NCBI RefSeq assembly: GCF_003185655.1
Contig: NZ_QHJQ01000008.1
Span: forward strand, 62,001 to 126,000
Source of the DNA: Coraliomargarita sinensis
GTDB taxonomy: Bacteria; Verrucomicrobiota; Verrucomicrobiia; Opitutales; Coraliomargaritaceae
DNA: 64,000 bases
Direction of reading: 5' to 3'
Below the pieces are notes generated by a model. That model had not been told where the DNA came from. It saw only the letters and a list, made by a program, of their open reading frames with translations, and made no database searches. This document shows positions 1 to 7,087 of the stretch, in pieces; the stretch's first letter is position 1, and every line of letters begins with the position of its first letter. The position numbers and the translations under genes are program-made.

Positions 1-2
1 CG

Positions 3-728
3 GCCGCCAAGTCATCCGAGCAACTGGCCTTTGAGCAGGCGGATCAGCGTGACTGGGCGAGTGTCTTTACCGATCTCTGCACCGGTGACTGGACCGAGCA
101 GTGGTTCCTCGACGGTGAGGTCGGCACCGTCACCACCAACAAGAATGGCATGAAACTGCAGGCGGGCCCCGAGTGGAAGAATGACGCCCACCACATGGTG
201 CTCTGGACCAAGGAATCTTTTGAAGGGGATTTGAAGATCGAATATGATTTTACCCGGACCGAGACGGATGGGTGGGGCGTCATCATCATTTACATCCAGG
301 CCACTGGCAGTGGGGCCGAGGGATTCCCAAAGGACATCACCGAATGGAACGACTATCGGCGCGTGCCCAAGATGAGTAAATACTTTCGGGGCATGAACAC
401 CTACCACATCAGTTACGCCACCAGCTATATTCGGGGACGCCGCTACATGCCGCTGACCGGTCGCATGAACGGCCACTCTGAGATGGTCCCCGATTACACC
501 GAGAACCAGGGGCCGGAGAATATCTTTGAACCCGGTGTGACCTACCGCATGACCATCATCAAAACGGACCGGGTGATTTATATAAAGGCGGCCAGTGAGC
601 ACCAGACGCGTTATTTCAAACTGACCAACGAGAAATACCCCATTATTACAGAAGGCCGCATCGGCTTGCGACACATGTATACCCGGGCGGCCCGCTATAA
701 AAACTTTTCGGTCAGTGTGCCTAAATAA
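3..728 (+). CDS. DUF1961 family protein, 5' end outside the window
   Basis: The reading frame is already open at the first bases of the window and runs to a TAA at 726-728, so the N-terminus is missing; the first internal ATG (150) is not a likely start because the frame upstream of it also reads as protein (a TGDWTEQWFLDGE stretch). The visible 241 residues are rich in aromatic beta-strand segments (YRMTIIKTDRVIYIKA near the end) and contain the YHISYA stretch that I associate with DUF1961. That family is thought to adopt a lectin/LamG-like jelly roll and is common in polysaccharide-utilisation regions. It lies 150 bp upstream of a sulfatase on the same strand, which fits a role in polysaccharide handling. 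The function is inferred from family and context only. Confidence 0.6.
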   Translation, partial: AAKSSEQLAFEQADQRDWASVFTDLCTGDWTEQWFLDGEVGTVTTNKNGMKLQAGPEWKNDAHHMVLWTKESFEGDLKIEYDFTRTETDGWGVIIIYIQATGSGAEGFPKDITEWNDYRRVPKMSKYFRGMNTYHISYATSYIRGRRYMPLTGRMNGHSEMVPDYTENQGPENIFEPGVTYRMTIIKTDRVIYIKAASEHQTRYFKLTNEKYPIITEGRIGLRHMYTRAARYKNFSVSVPK

Positions 729-786
729 CCAGAGCCAATTTTACTTGATGCCAAAAATCAATTCAACCACCCGTTCCGCTTGAGAC

Positions 787-832
787 CACGGAGGCACGGA
801 GAAAATACTCCGTGTACTCTGTGATCTCCAAC
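787..832. repeat. Small imperfect inverted repeat in the intergenic gap
   Basis: ACCACGGAGGCACGGAG is followed, after a short AT stretch, by CTCCGTGTACTCTGTGATCTCC, so the two parts can fold on each other imperfectly. A related phrase (AACCACGGATTCACACAG) occurs after the gene ending at 12288. I read these as short dispersed intergenic repeats; no function is visible. Confidence 0.35.
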
Positions 833-878
833 GGCCCCGCCCCGCGGAGAGTGGGTGGTATCAATCCTATTATAGGTT

Positions 879-2462
879 ATGAAAACCAGTCTTTTTTTCG
901 GTAAACCCTGCTGTCAGGCTTGGTATCACATTTCAAGGTGGCGTGTCCGCTCGACGGACGCTCCGACCCAGTGCGAATCAGACCTGCCAGGCGCTCGCAA
1001 GCGAGCACGCCACGAGCGATGGCTTCTCTCTAAGCTTATTGGCACATCCCTTGGGGGTATCCTCTTGCTGGCTTCTGTCGGCACTGCTGCACCCGCTTCG
1101 GCTGCCTACCAACGGCCTAATATTCTCTTTCTGTGCATTGACGATCTCGCCCCACAGCTTGGGGCTTACGGGGCAGCGCAGGTCAAGAGCCCGCATATGG
1201 ACCGGTTGGCGGAAGCGGGGCTGCGCTTTGACCGGGCCTACTGTCAGGTCCCCGTCTGCGGGGCCTCCCGGGTCAGCCTGATGACCGGCATGCTGCCCAC
1301 TTCGGAGCGTTTTACCAACTACCGCAGCAAGGCGGACGAGGATGTGCCCCATGCGCCGACCCTGCCCGAGGTCTTTCGCAAGGCGGGCTATACCACCATT
1401 TCCAATGGCAAAGTCTTCCATTCCCAGTCTGACACCGCCGAGCGCAGTTGGAGCGAACCGCCCTGGCGGCCGGAAGGCTGGCGCTCCCGCACGCCCGCTA
1501 TGGAGTCGACCATGGCCCGGCTTTCCGAGCGGGGGCGTGGCTTGATTTACGAAATCGGGGAGGTGCCGGATTCGGAATATACGGACGGGCGGATCGCGGC
1601 CCGCACGATCGAAGACCTGCAGCGCCTCAAGGACGCGGGTGAACCGTTCATGCTCTTCTGTGGCTTTTATCGACCCCACCTCCCGTTCTACGCCCCGAAA
1701 AAGTATTGGGACCTCTACGACCGCGAGTCCATCGAACTGGCTGACAACCGCTATTTCCCGCGCGGTGCGCCCCACGGCGACCTCCGCGGAAGTGAGGAAT
1801 TCTGGGCCTACCATCACGGCGACTACGATGTCGGCTCGGATGCCTTCCACCGCATGATGCGGCACGGTTATCTGGCCAGCGTCAGCTATGTCGACCAACT
1901 GGTCGGCAATGTCATGGCCGAGTTGGAGCGACTGGGGCTGCGCCAGAACACCATCATCGTTCTTTGGGGCGACCACGGCTTCCACCTGGGCGAGCATGAC
2001 TTCTGGGGGAAGCACAACACCATGCACCTATCGACGCGCGTACCGCTCATCCTCTCCCTGCCCAATAAGCAATTGACCAGCACTTCGGCGCTGGTCGAGT
2101 CCTCGGATCTCTTCCCCACGCTCTGCGAACTGGCGGGGGTCGCGATCCCGGATACCGTGCAGGGCAAGAGCCTGGTGCCCCTGCTGAAGAATCCCGGGCA
2201 GAACTTCCGGGAAGCCGCCTACAGCCGCTTTGGAGTGGAACGTCCCGGCCTCGCCGTGATCACCGAGCGCTACAACTACACCTGGTATGCCAAAAGCGGG
2301 GCGGAGATGCTTTACGATCTGGAAAAGGATCCGGGTGAGAATCGCAATGTGGCGGGCGATCCAGCTTATGCCGAGGCTTTGAAGGAAATGCGTGCCTTAT
2401 TGGTCAAGCGGCGGGCCGAGGCGGGAGGGCCGCAGCAGGGGGCACCGAAAGAAGGCAAGTAA
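879..2462 (+). CDS. S1 sulfatase, iduronate-2-sulfatase-like, with a repeat inserted in its N-terminus
   Basis: This 527-residue protein is a type I sulfatase. The maturation motif is CGASR with Cys127 as the residue converted to formylglycine. The N-terminal metal-site segment reads LFLCIDDLAPQLGAYG, and the iduronate-2-sulfatase-like signatures GFYRPHLPF, WGDHGFHLGEH and WGKHNTMHLSTRVPLI follow in the usual order. It should hydrolyse sulfate esters on a polysaccharide outside the cytoplasm. The export signal (WLLSKLIGTSLGGILLLAS, then AAPASAA) only begins at about residue 48. The residues before it are encoded largely by a 76-bp palindromic repeat (938-1013), so either the repeat has extended the protein in frame or translation starts downstream at a codon I cannot identify. 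The start at 879 is therefore uncertain. Confidence 0.85.
   Translation: MKTSLFFGKPCCQAWYHISRWRVRSTDAPTQCESDLPGARKRARHERWLLSKLIGTSLGGILLLASVGTAAPASAAYQRPNILFLCIDDLAPQLGAYGAAQVKSPHMDRLAEAGLRFDRAYCQVPVCGASRVSLMTGMLPTSERFTNYRSKADEDVPHAPTLPEVFRKAGYTTISNGKVFHSQSDTAERSWSEPPWRPEGWRSRTPAMESTMARLSERGRGLIYEIGEVPDSEYTDGRIAARTIEDLQRLKDAGEPFMLFCGFYRPHLPFYAPKKYWDLYDRESIELADNRYFPRGAPHGDLRGSEEFWAYHHGDYDVGSDAFHRMMRHGYLASVSYVDQLVGNVMAELERLGLRQNTIIVLWGDHGFHLGEHDFWGKHNTMHLSTRVPLILSLPNKQLTSTSALVESSDLFPTLCELAGVAIPDTVQGKSLVPLLKNPGQNFREAAYSRFGVERPGLAVITERYNYTWYAKSGAEMLYDLEKDPGENRNVAGDPAYAEALKEMRALLVKRRAEAGGPQQGAPKEGK
938..1013. repeat. 76-bp palindromic element inside the sulfatase N-terminal coding region
   Basis: The ends are GTGGCGTG (938-945) and CACGCCAC (1006-1013), a perfect 8-bp closing stem. 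Inside lie a hairpin with TCCG/CGGA arms right after the left end, a hairpin CTCG-CAAG-CGAG-type stem right before the right end, and an irregular arm between them. A TTGGTATCA phrase lies just to the left (920-928). The element is in the frame of the sulfatase and contributes about 25 codons. Confidence 0.65.
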
Positions 2463-2475
2463 GGGGCTATTATTT

Positions 2476-3066
2476 TCTTTAACGAGCTAATCGTTGGCTT
2501 TCTGCACGACAGCACCAGCTCGGGACGAAAGCTCCGGATCCTTAACGTCGTGGACGACTACACCCGGGAAGCTCTCTGGATGGAAGTCTCCACCTCCATT
2601 AGCGGCCAGCATGTCACCCGTGTGGCTGGACCGGCTTATCGAACTACGGGGCAAACCAAAGAACCTACTCACCGACAATGGACCCGAGTTCGCGGGAACC
2701 GCACTCGATGCCTGGACCTACGAAAGGAAAATCAACCATCAGTTTATCCAGCCGGGTAAACCTAACCAGAACGCCTATGTCGAAAGCTTCAACGGCAAGG
2801 TCCGCGACGAGTGCTTGAACGAGCACTGGTGGCGTAATATCGACCATGTCCAAAACAAGATCGAACGCTGGAGGGAGGATTACAATCAGGTCCGTCCTCA
2901 CAGCTCACTGAACAACCAAACGCCTGCGGCCTTCGCGGAAAAATCGCGCGCCCCCCCCCCTAGGGGGGCAAGGAGGCACGAACAGGCTTGCAACCACACA
3001 ACCACAACTAGAACCTAAACCATCAGTTCTCTCATTTTAGCCGGGACTAACTTGGGGGGCAGGTCG
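2476..3066 (+). mobile_element. Remnant of an IS3-family insertion sequence
   Basis: Only the right part of an IS3-type element is left: the catalytic C-terminal half of the transposase and a right end (about 3044-3066, core ACTAACTTGGGGGGCAGGTC) that resembles the right terminal repeats of IS3-family elements. No left end and no OrfA were found. The element abuts the headless tail of a sulfatase gene, so insertion was probably followed by a deletion that removed both the left end of the IS and the front of that sulfatase. Confidence 0.75.
2481..3018 (+). pseudogene. IS3-family transposase OrfB, truncated and frameshifted
   Basis: The DDE integrase core is recognisable: first Asp in NVVDDYTREAL, second in TDNGPEF, Glu in YVESFNGKVRDECL, with exactly 35 residues between the second Asp and the Glu. 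The first Asp is read in one frame (through about 2625) and the rest in another. The sequence around 2620-2630 (CGTGTGGCTGGACCGG) looks like an extra G that breaks RVLDRLIELRGK. The N-terminal half of OrfB is absent. The protein cannot be made intact, so the copy is inactive. The C-terminal HTH_21-type tail (YNQVRPHSSLNNQTPAAF) is preserved, suggesting fairly recent decay. Confidence 0.85.
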
Positions 3067-3405
3067 CCCGAGAATTATGAATCGGACGGTGAGGACAGAA
3101 GTGCTGTCCTGAAGGGCCAGCATGTGCAACGTTCCAAGCCGATCTTCTGGTATTGGCCCAATGCCAGCGATGGCACCAACTGGGCCTATGCGGCGGTCCG
3201 TTCCGGTCCCTGGAAGTTGCTCCGGGATGCCTCCGGCGACCGGATTGAGTTGTACGACGTAGCCGAAGACCGTGCGGAAAGAAATAATTTGGCGGCTGAA
3301 AATCCGGAGAAGGTGGAAGCCTTGCGAGAGCGGCTGTCTGAGTGGCTTTCGGAATTGCCTGAGCGGCCGAATCCGGATTGTTTCTCCAATCTGCGTGAGC
3401 GTTAA
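3067..3405 (+). pseudogene. C-terminal fragment of a sulfatase, front deleted at an IS3 remnant
   Basis: About 110 residues match the C-terminal subdomain of arylsulfatase-type S1 enzymes: DGEDRSAVLKGQ, then PIFWYWP, AVRSGPWKLL and ELYDVAEDRAERNNLA in the normal order. The catalytic N-terminal domain is missing and the frame joins the right end of an IS3 remnant at about 3066. A TTG at 3052 inside the IS end could in principle start translation, but the product would have no active site. The gene was probably a third sulfatase of the fucan-type locus, directly upstream of the GH29 gene. Confidence 0.8.
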
Positions 3406-3423
3406 AACTTATATCTAATTCGC

Positions 3424-5211
3424 ATGATGCAAAATAGTCTTCGACTTCGTCTAATTTTCGTTTTCGCCTTTGCTGCTCTCGCCACGTATCCATCCGTCCA
3501 CGCCGAGAGTATGGACGAGATGTGGGGCGAGCAGGTCGCCAAGCTTAAGGCCTCCGACGGTGTGCGCGGTCAGTTGTTCGAGCAGGGTAACTACGCCATG
3601 TTTATCCATTGGGGGCTCTACTCTCAGATCGCGAACAAATATCAGGGCGAAACTTATTACGGGATCGGGGAGTGGATCATGCATCCGCGTATGGCCGATA
3701 TCCCGGTCGAGGATTATAAGACGGTTGCCCGGGACTTTAATCCGGTGCATTTCGATGCCGATGCCATCGCGCAGTTGGCGGTGGATGCCGGGATGAAGTA
3801 CATCGTGATTACCTCGAAGCATCACGACGGCTTCGCCATGTATGACTCGGAGGTCAACGATTTCAACATTGTGGATGCCACGCCTTATGGACGCGACCCG
3901 ATGAAGGAACTCGCCGAGGCCTGTGCCAAACACGGACTGGGCCTCGGTTTTTACTACTCTCACAATCAGGATTGGACCTTTCCCGGCGGGACCCGTGGAC
4001 CGGCCATCACCGAAGGCGGTGAAGCCGCTGATTTTACTTACTACTACGAGAACAAGTGCCGGCCCCAGGTGGAGGAGATCACCACGAAGTACGGACCGAT
4101 TGAAATTGTCTGGTTCGATACGCCCGGACGGATTCCCAAGGATTACGTGGAAGAACTCGTCGCCATTGTCCGCAAAAACCAGCCCGGTGCGCTGGTTTCC
4201 GGTCGCGCCGGATACGGGCTCGGGGATTACAAATCCCATGGCGACATGGAGGTGCCCCATGGCAATGTCGACGGGCTATGGGAAACCGTCGATACGACCA
4301 ACGACTCATGGTCCTATGCCTGGTATGATACCAACTGGAAAACGCCCAAACAGATTATCGAGCGACTCGTAGCCACGGTTGCTCGTGGTGGCACCTACAT
4401 GCTGAACATCGGTCCTCGCGGTGACGGTACCGTGCCGGTGGAGGCACAGCTCGCTCTCCGTAAGTCGGGGGAGTGGATCCGGCGCTACCCCTTCGTGGTC
4501 TATGGGACGGGTGCTTCCCCCTGGGGCCACGCTCTGCCGTGGGGCGATGTCACGGTGAAGGACAACCGCCTCTATCTTTCGGTCTTTAATTTGCCGGATG
4601 AGCGGACGATATATTTGCCCGGACTGAAGACCGAGCTCGAGTCCGTCACCCTAATCGATGGCGGAGAGAAGATCCCGCTCCCTTACAGCATGGTGGAGCG
4701 CTGGACCCGGATTCAGCTTCCGCCAAAGCTAAAAGAAGCTCTAGTCCCGGTGATCGAAGTCGAACTCTCGGCGGCGCCTGAAGTGGATTCCACTTGGGGC
4801 CTCGACCCGTCGGTCGAAACGACCCTATTGGTTGAATTTGCCGATGTTGAGCGCGCCCGGAAATCGAAAAAGGGCTGGATGGAAAAGTTCGGGGAGTGGA
4901 AACATGTCGTTAGGGCACATGAATGGGAAAAAGGTGGTCAAGCCTTCTGGGACGTGGACGTGCTCGAGCCCGGTTATTATCAGGTGGCACTGACTTATTC
5001 CGGTGAAGGACGCCTCGTCTGGAAAGTCGGAGTGGCAGATGGCGAAGCAATCCAGAACGAGCAGAATTCGTCACACAACTATCAGCAATTTCCCATTGGC
5101 TGGATTGAGTTTCCTGAAACGGGTCGTTACACGATTCACGTGTCCTGCATCGAGGGAGACCTTGAGAAGGCCAGTTTGAAGTCAGTCCATTTCACGAAGG
5201 TGGATCTTTAA
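3424..5211 (+). CDS. Alpha-L-fucosidase, glycoside hydrolase family 29
   Basis: The 595-residue protein begins with a Sec signal peptide (MMQNSLRLRLIFVFAFAAL, cleavage likely after VHA). The GH29 catalytic barrel follows: AMFIHWGLYS near residue 60, GMKYIVITSKHHDGFAMY near 125, GLGFYYSHNQDW near 180 and EIVWFDTPG, in which Asp232 is the expected nucleophile. A separate beta-rich C-terminal domain (about 460-595, WDVDVLEPGYYQVALTYSG) looks carbohydrate-binding. The enzyme removes terminal alpha-L-fucose by a retaining mechanism, in the periplasm or outside. It lies between sulfatase genes, so a sulfated fucan or fucosylated glycan is the plausible substrate. The next gene converges on it with a 7-bp gap. 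Confidence 0.9.
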   Translation: MMQNSLRLRLIFVFAFAALATYPSVHAESMDEMWGEQVAKLKASDGVRGQLFEQGNYAMFIHWGLYSQIANKYQGETYYGIGEWIMHPRMADIPVEDYKTVARDFNPVHFDADAIAQLAVDAGMKYIVITSKHHDGFAMYDSEVNDFNIVDATPYGRDPMKELAEACAKHGLGLGFYYSHNQDWTFPGGTRGPAITEGGEAADFTYYYENKCRPQVEEITTKYGPIEIVWFDTPGRIPKDYVEELVAIVRKNQPGALVSGRAGYGLGDYKSHGDMEVPHGNVDGLWETVDTTNDSWSYAWYDTNWKTPKQIIERLVATVARGGTYMLNIGPRGDGTVPVEAQLALRKSGEWIRRYPFVVYGTGASPWGHALPWGDVTVKDNRLYLSVFNLPDERTIYLPGLKTELESVTLIDGGEKIPLPYSMVERWTRIQLPPKLKEALVPVIEVELSAAPEVDSTWGLDPSVETTLLVEFADVERARKSKKGWMEKFGEWKHVVRAHEWEKGGQAFWDVDVLEPGYYQVALTYSGEGRLVWKVGVADGEAIQNEQNSSHNYQQFPIGWIEFPETGRYTIHVSCIEGDLEKASLKSVHFTKVDL

Positions 5212-5218
5212 CTTTCGC

Positions 5219-6772
5219 TTACTGGCCTGCGTCCTTCATCCAGTCCAGCTGGCGCCAATCGTTGGCGGTGTCATTGGGCTGCGGTTCGCCTGGCGTGCTG
5301 CGGCCGTTGACTACGATCTGTGTGCCGATTTCGGTCAATTGCTCGATGATTTCCGGGTGCTTCTCGTAGAGGTTATTGGATTCTTCCGGGTCGTTCACCA
5401 TGTTGTAGAGCTGGTATTTGGGCAGGCCCATTGCGAGCGCCTGCTTGTCCTTGGGTTCAGCCCAGCCGCCCGAACCGGCGCTGAAACAGAGTTTCCACTC
5501 TTTGGTGCGCACGGCGAAGGTCCCGTTCACCGAATGATTAATGATGGCCTGGTGTTTGGTCGAAGGGTCCTCTTCTTGTCCTGTCAACGTGGCGTAGAAA
5601 CTGACGCTGTCCTCCGCTTCATCCGGGGCGAAGTCTGCGCCGACAATGTCCGCCATCGTGGCCACGATATCGCCGAGCAGGGTAAGCCGGTCGCTGCGGG
5701 TACCGGGCTCAACTTTCGCGGGCCAGCGGACGATATGGGGCACACGGTGTCCGCCTTCCCATATGTCGGCTTTGGCTCCGCGGAAGATGCCGTTGGCCTG
5801 ATGGCCATGCGCTTCCAAAGTTTTAAAGTCGGCCCGGGGCGAGCAGCCGTTATCCGAAGTAAAGACCACGATGGTGTTCCCGGTGATGCCTCGGGCATCG
5901 AGCGCATCCAGGATTTTTCCGACCCCGGCATCGGTCTGCATGACAAAATCAACGTAGTTGTTGATGCCGCTTTTGCCATCCCATTCTCCGGTCGGAAGAA
6001 TGGGGGTGTGGGGGCTGGTCAGCGGAACGTAGAGGGCAAAGGGTTTTTCGCCGTCCCAGTCTTGAATGTAGGCCGCACTCCGGTCACAGAATTCGTCGAG
6101 GGTGGTGAAGGGGTCGAAGTTGTCCGCGATCGGACCGGTGCGGAATACGCAATCGATCCCCAGGTCTTTTTTGCTTTTTACACTGACATTGGTGGAGGTG
6201 TAGCGGTTGTTCTCGATATAGACATAGGGTGGAAAATCCAGCGAGGCGCCATGTCCCCAGAAGTAGTCGAAGCCGTTGCTGGTCGGCGTGCGCCCGATCG
6301 GCCTGGACCAGTCGATGGCCTTGCCCCGGCCGGCCTCATCCACGAAGGGCAAGTCCATACCGAGGTGCCACTTGCCGATCATGGCGGTTTGGTAGCCGTG
6401 ATCGCGAAGCAGGGAAGCAAAGGTCAGGCGGTCCTCGTCGATGAGGGGCGGTCCGTAGCCGTTCAGCACGCCACTCTTGAGATCTGTCCGCCAATTGTAG
6501 CGCCCCGTCAGCACGTTGTAGCGGGTGGGGGTGCAGACGGAGGAGGTCGTGTGGGCGTCGGTAAACATCATCCCCTCATCGGCCAGACGGTCGATATTCG
6601 GGGTGGCAATTTTACCCTCCGGGTTGAATGCGCTGACGTCACCGTAGCCGAGGTCGTCACAGATGATGTAAACCAGGTTCGGCTTAGTGGTTTTCTCGAA
6701 AGTGGTGGATTGGCAACCGGTGCCGAAGGCAAGGAAGCAGGCAAGGACAAGGCAGATTGGAAACTTTATCAT
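5219..6772 (-). CDS. S1 sulfatase (arylsulfatase type), probable lipoprotein
   Basis: This 517-residue sulfatase carries the canonical CTPTR motif with Cys80 as the formylglycine precursor. The metal ligands are in VYIICDDLGYGD near the N-terminus, and YQTAMIGKWHLG, VVFTSDNGCSPRAD and a C-terminal ELYN-type subdomain (YQLYNMVNDPEESNNLYE) are also present. The N-terminus MIKFPICLVLACFLAFGTGC has a short hydrophobic stretch ending in Cys20 and is likely a lipoprotein signal, although the -3 residue is atypical. It should desulfate a polysaccharide or oligosaccharide at the cell surface or in the periplasm. It is convergent with the GH29 fucosidase and is followed upstream by a 315-bp gap holding a palindromic element. 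Confidence 0.9.
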   Translation of the reverse strand: MIKFPICLVLACFLAFGTGCQSTTFEKTTKPNLVYIICDDLGYGDVSAFNPEGKIATPNIDRLADEGMMFTDAHTTSSVCTPTRYNVLTGRYNWRTDLKSGVLNGYGPPLIDEDRLTFASLLRDHGYQTAMIGKWHLGMDLPFVDEAGRGKAIDWSRPIGRTPTSNGFDYFWGHGASLDFPPYVYIENNRYTSTNVSVKSKKDLGIDCVFRTGPIADNFDPFTTLDEFCDRSAAYIQDWDGEKPFALYVPLTSPHTPILPTGEWDGKSGINNYVDFVMQTDAGVGKILDALDARGITGNTIVVFTSDNGCSPRADFKTLEAHGHQANGIFRGAKADIWEGGHRVPHIVRWPAKVEPGTRSDRLTLLGDIVATMADIVGADFAPDEAEDSVSFYATLTGQEEDPSTKHQAIINHSVNGTFAVRTKEWKLCFSAGSGGWAEPKDKQALAMGLPKYQLYNMVNDPEESNNLYEKHPEIIEQLTEIGTQIVVNGRSTPGEPQPNDTANDWRQLDWMKDAGQ

Positions 6773-6930
6773 AACTAAGGTCTAATAGGGACGGATAAAG
6801 TTTGGTTTGCGAATGGTTTTTCCGGGCTATTGGTAAATTTTCATCAAACCAGCGACCGGATGTGTGATGTTGCATTCAAATAAGTAACTGTTGTTCAGAA
6901 GGCATGCTCTTGTCGTTTGAATCATCTACG

Positions 6931-7013
6931 GGAGGGCCCGGCTCCGTCCGGGCAGCGAACTTGCAATCGGTATCGTCAAATGCCTACGCGGTCCAGACAG
7001 AGCTGGACCCTCC
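6931..7013. repeat. 83-bp intergenic palindromic element with three arms
   Basis: The closing stem is GGAGG (6931-6935) with CCTCC (7009-7013). Arm 1 is CCCGG-CTCCGT-CCGGG (6937-6952), arm 3 is GTCCAG-ACAGAG-CTGGAC (6991-7008), and about 38 nt between them form a weak middle arm. It sits in the gap 6773-7087 between a sulfatase gene and the FAD-protein gene; I see no gene or other signal in the rest of this gap. It includes the phrase CAGCGAACTTGC, close to part of the elements at 25000 and 56206. Confidence 0.65.
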
Positions 7014-7087
7014 GATTTTGAGGCCAAACTATGCCAATGCGGTATAAGCTCGAAAGAGAGTTTTAAGACCGCTCTTGGGTTGGCGAA

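Noticed and set aside
5339..6778. 479-codon open frame on the plus strand opposite the lipoprotein sulfatase
   Set aside because: The minus strand has the complete sulfatase with catalytic motifs. The plus-strand frame is a by-product of GC-rich codon bias and has no recognisable domain.
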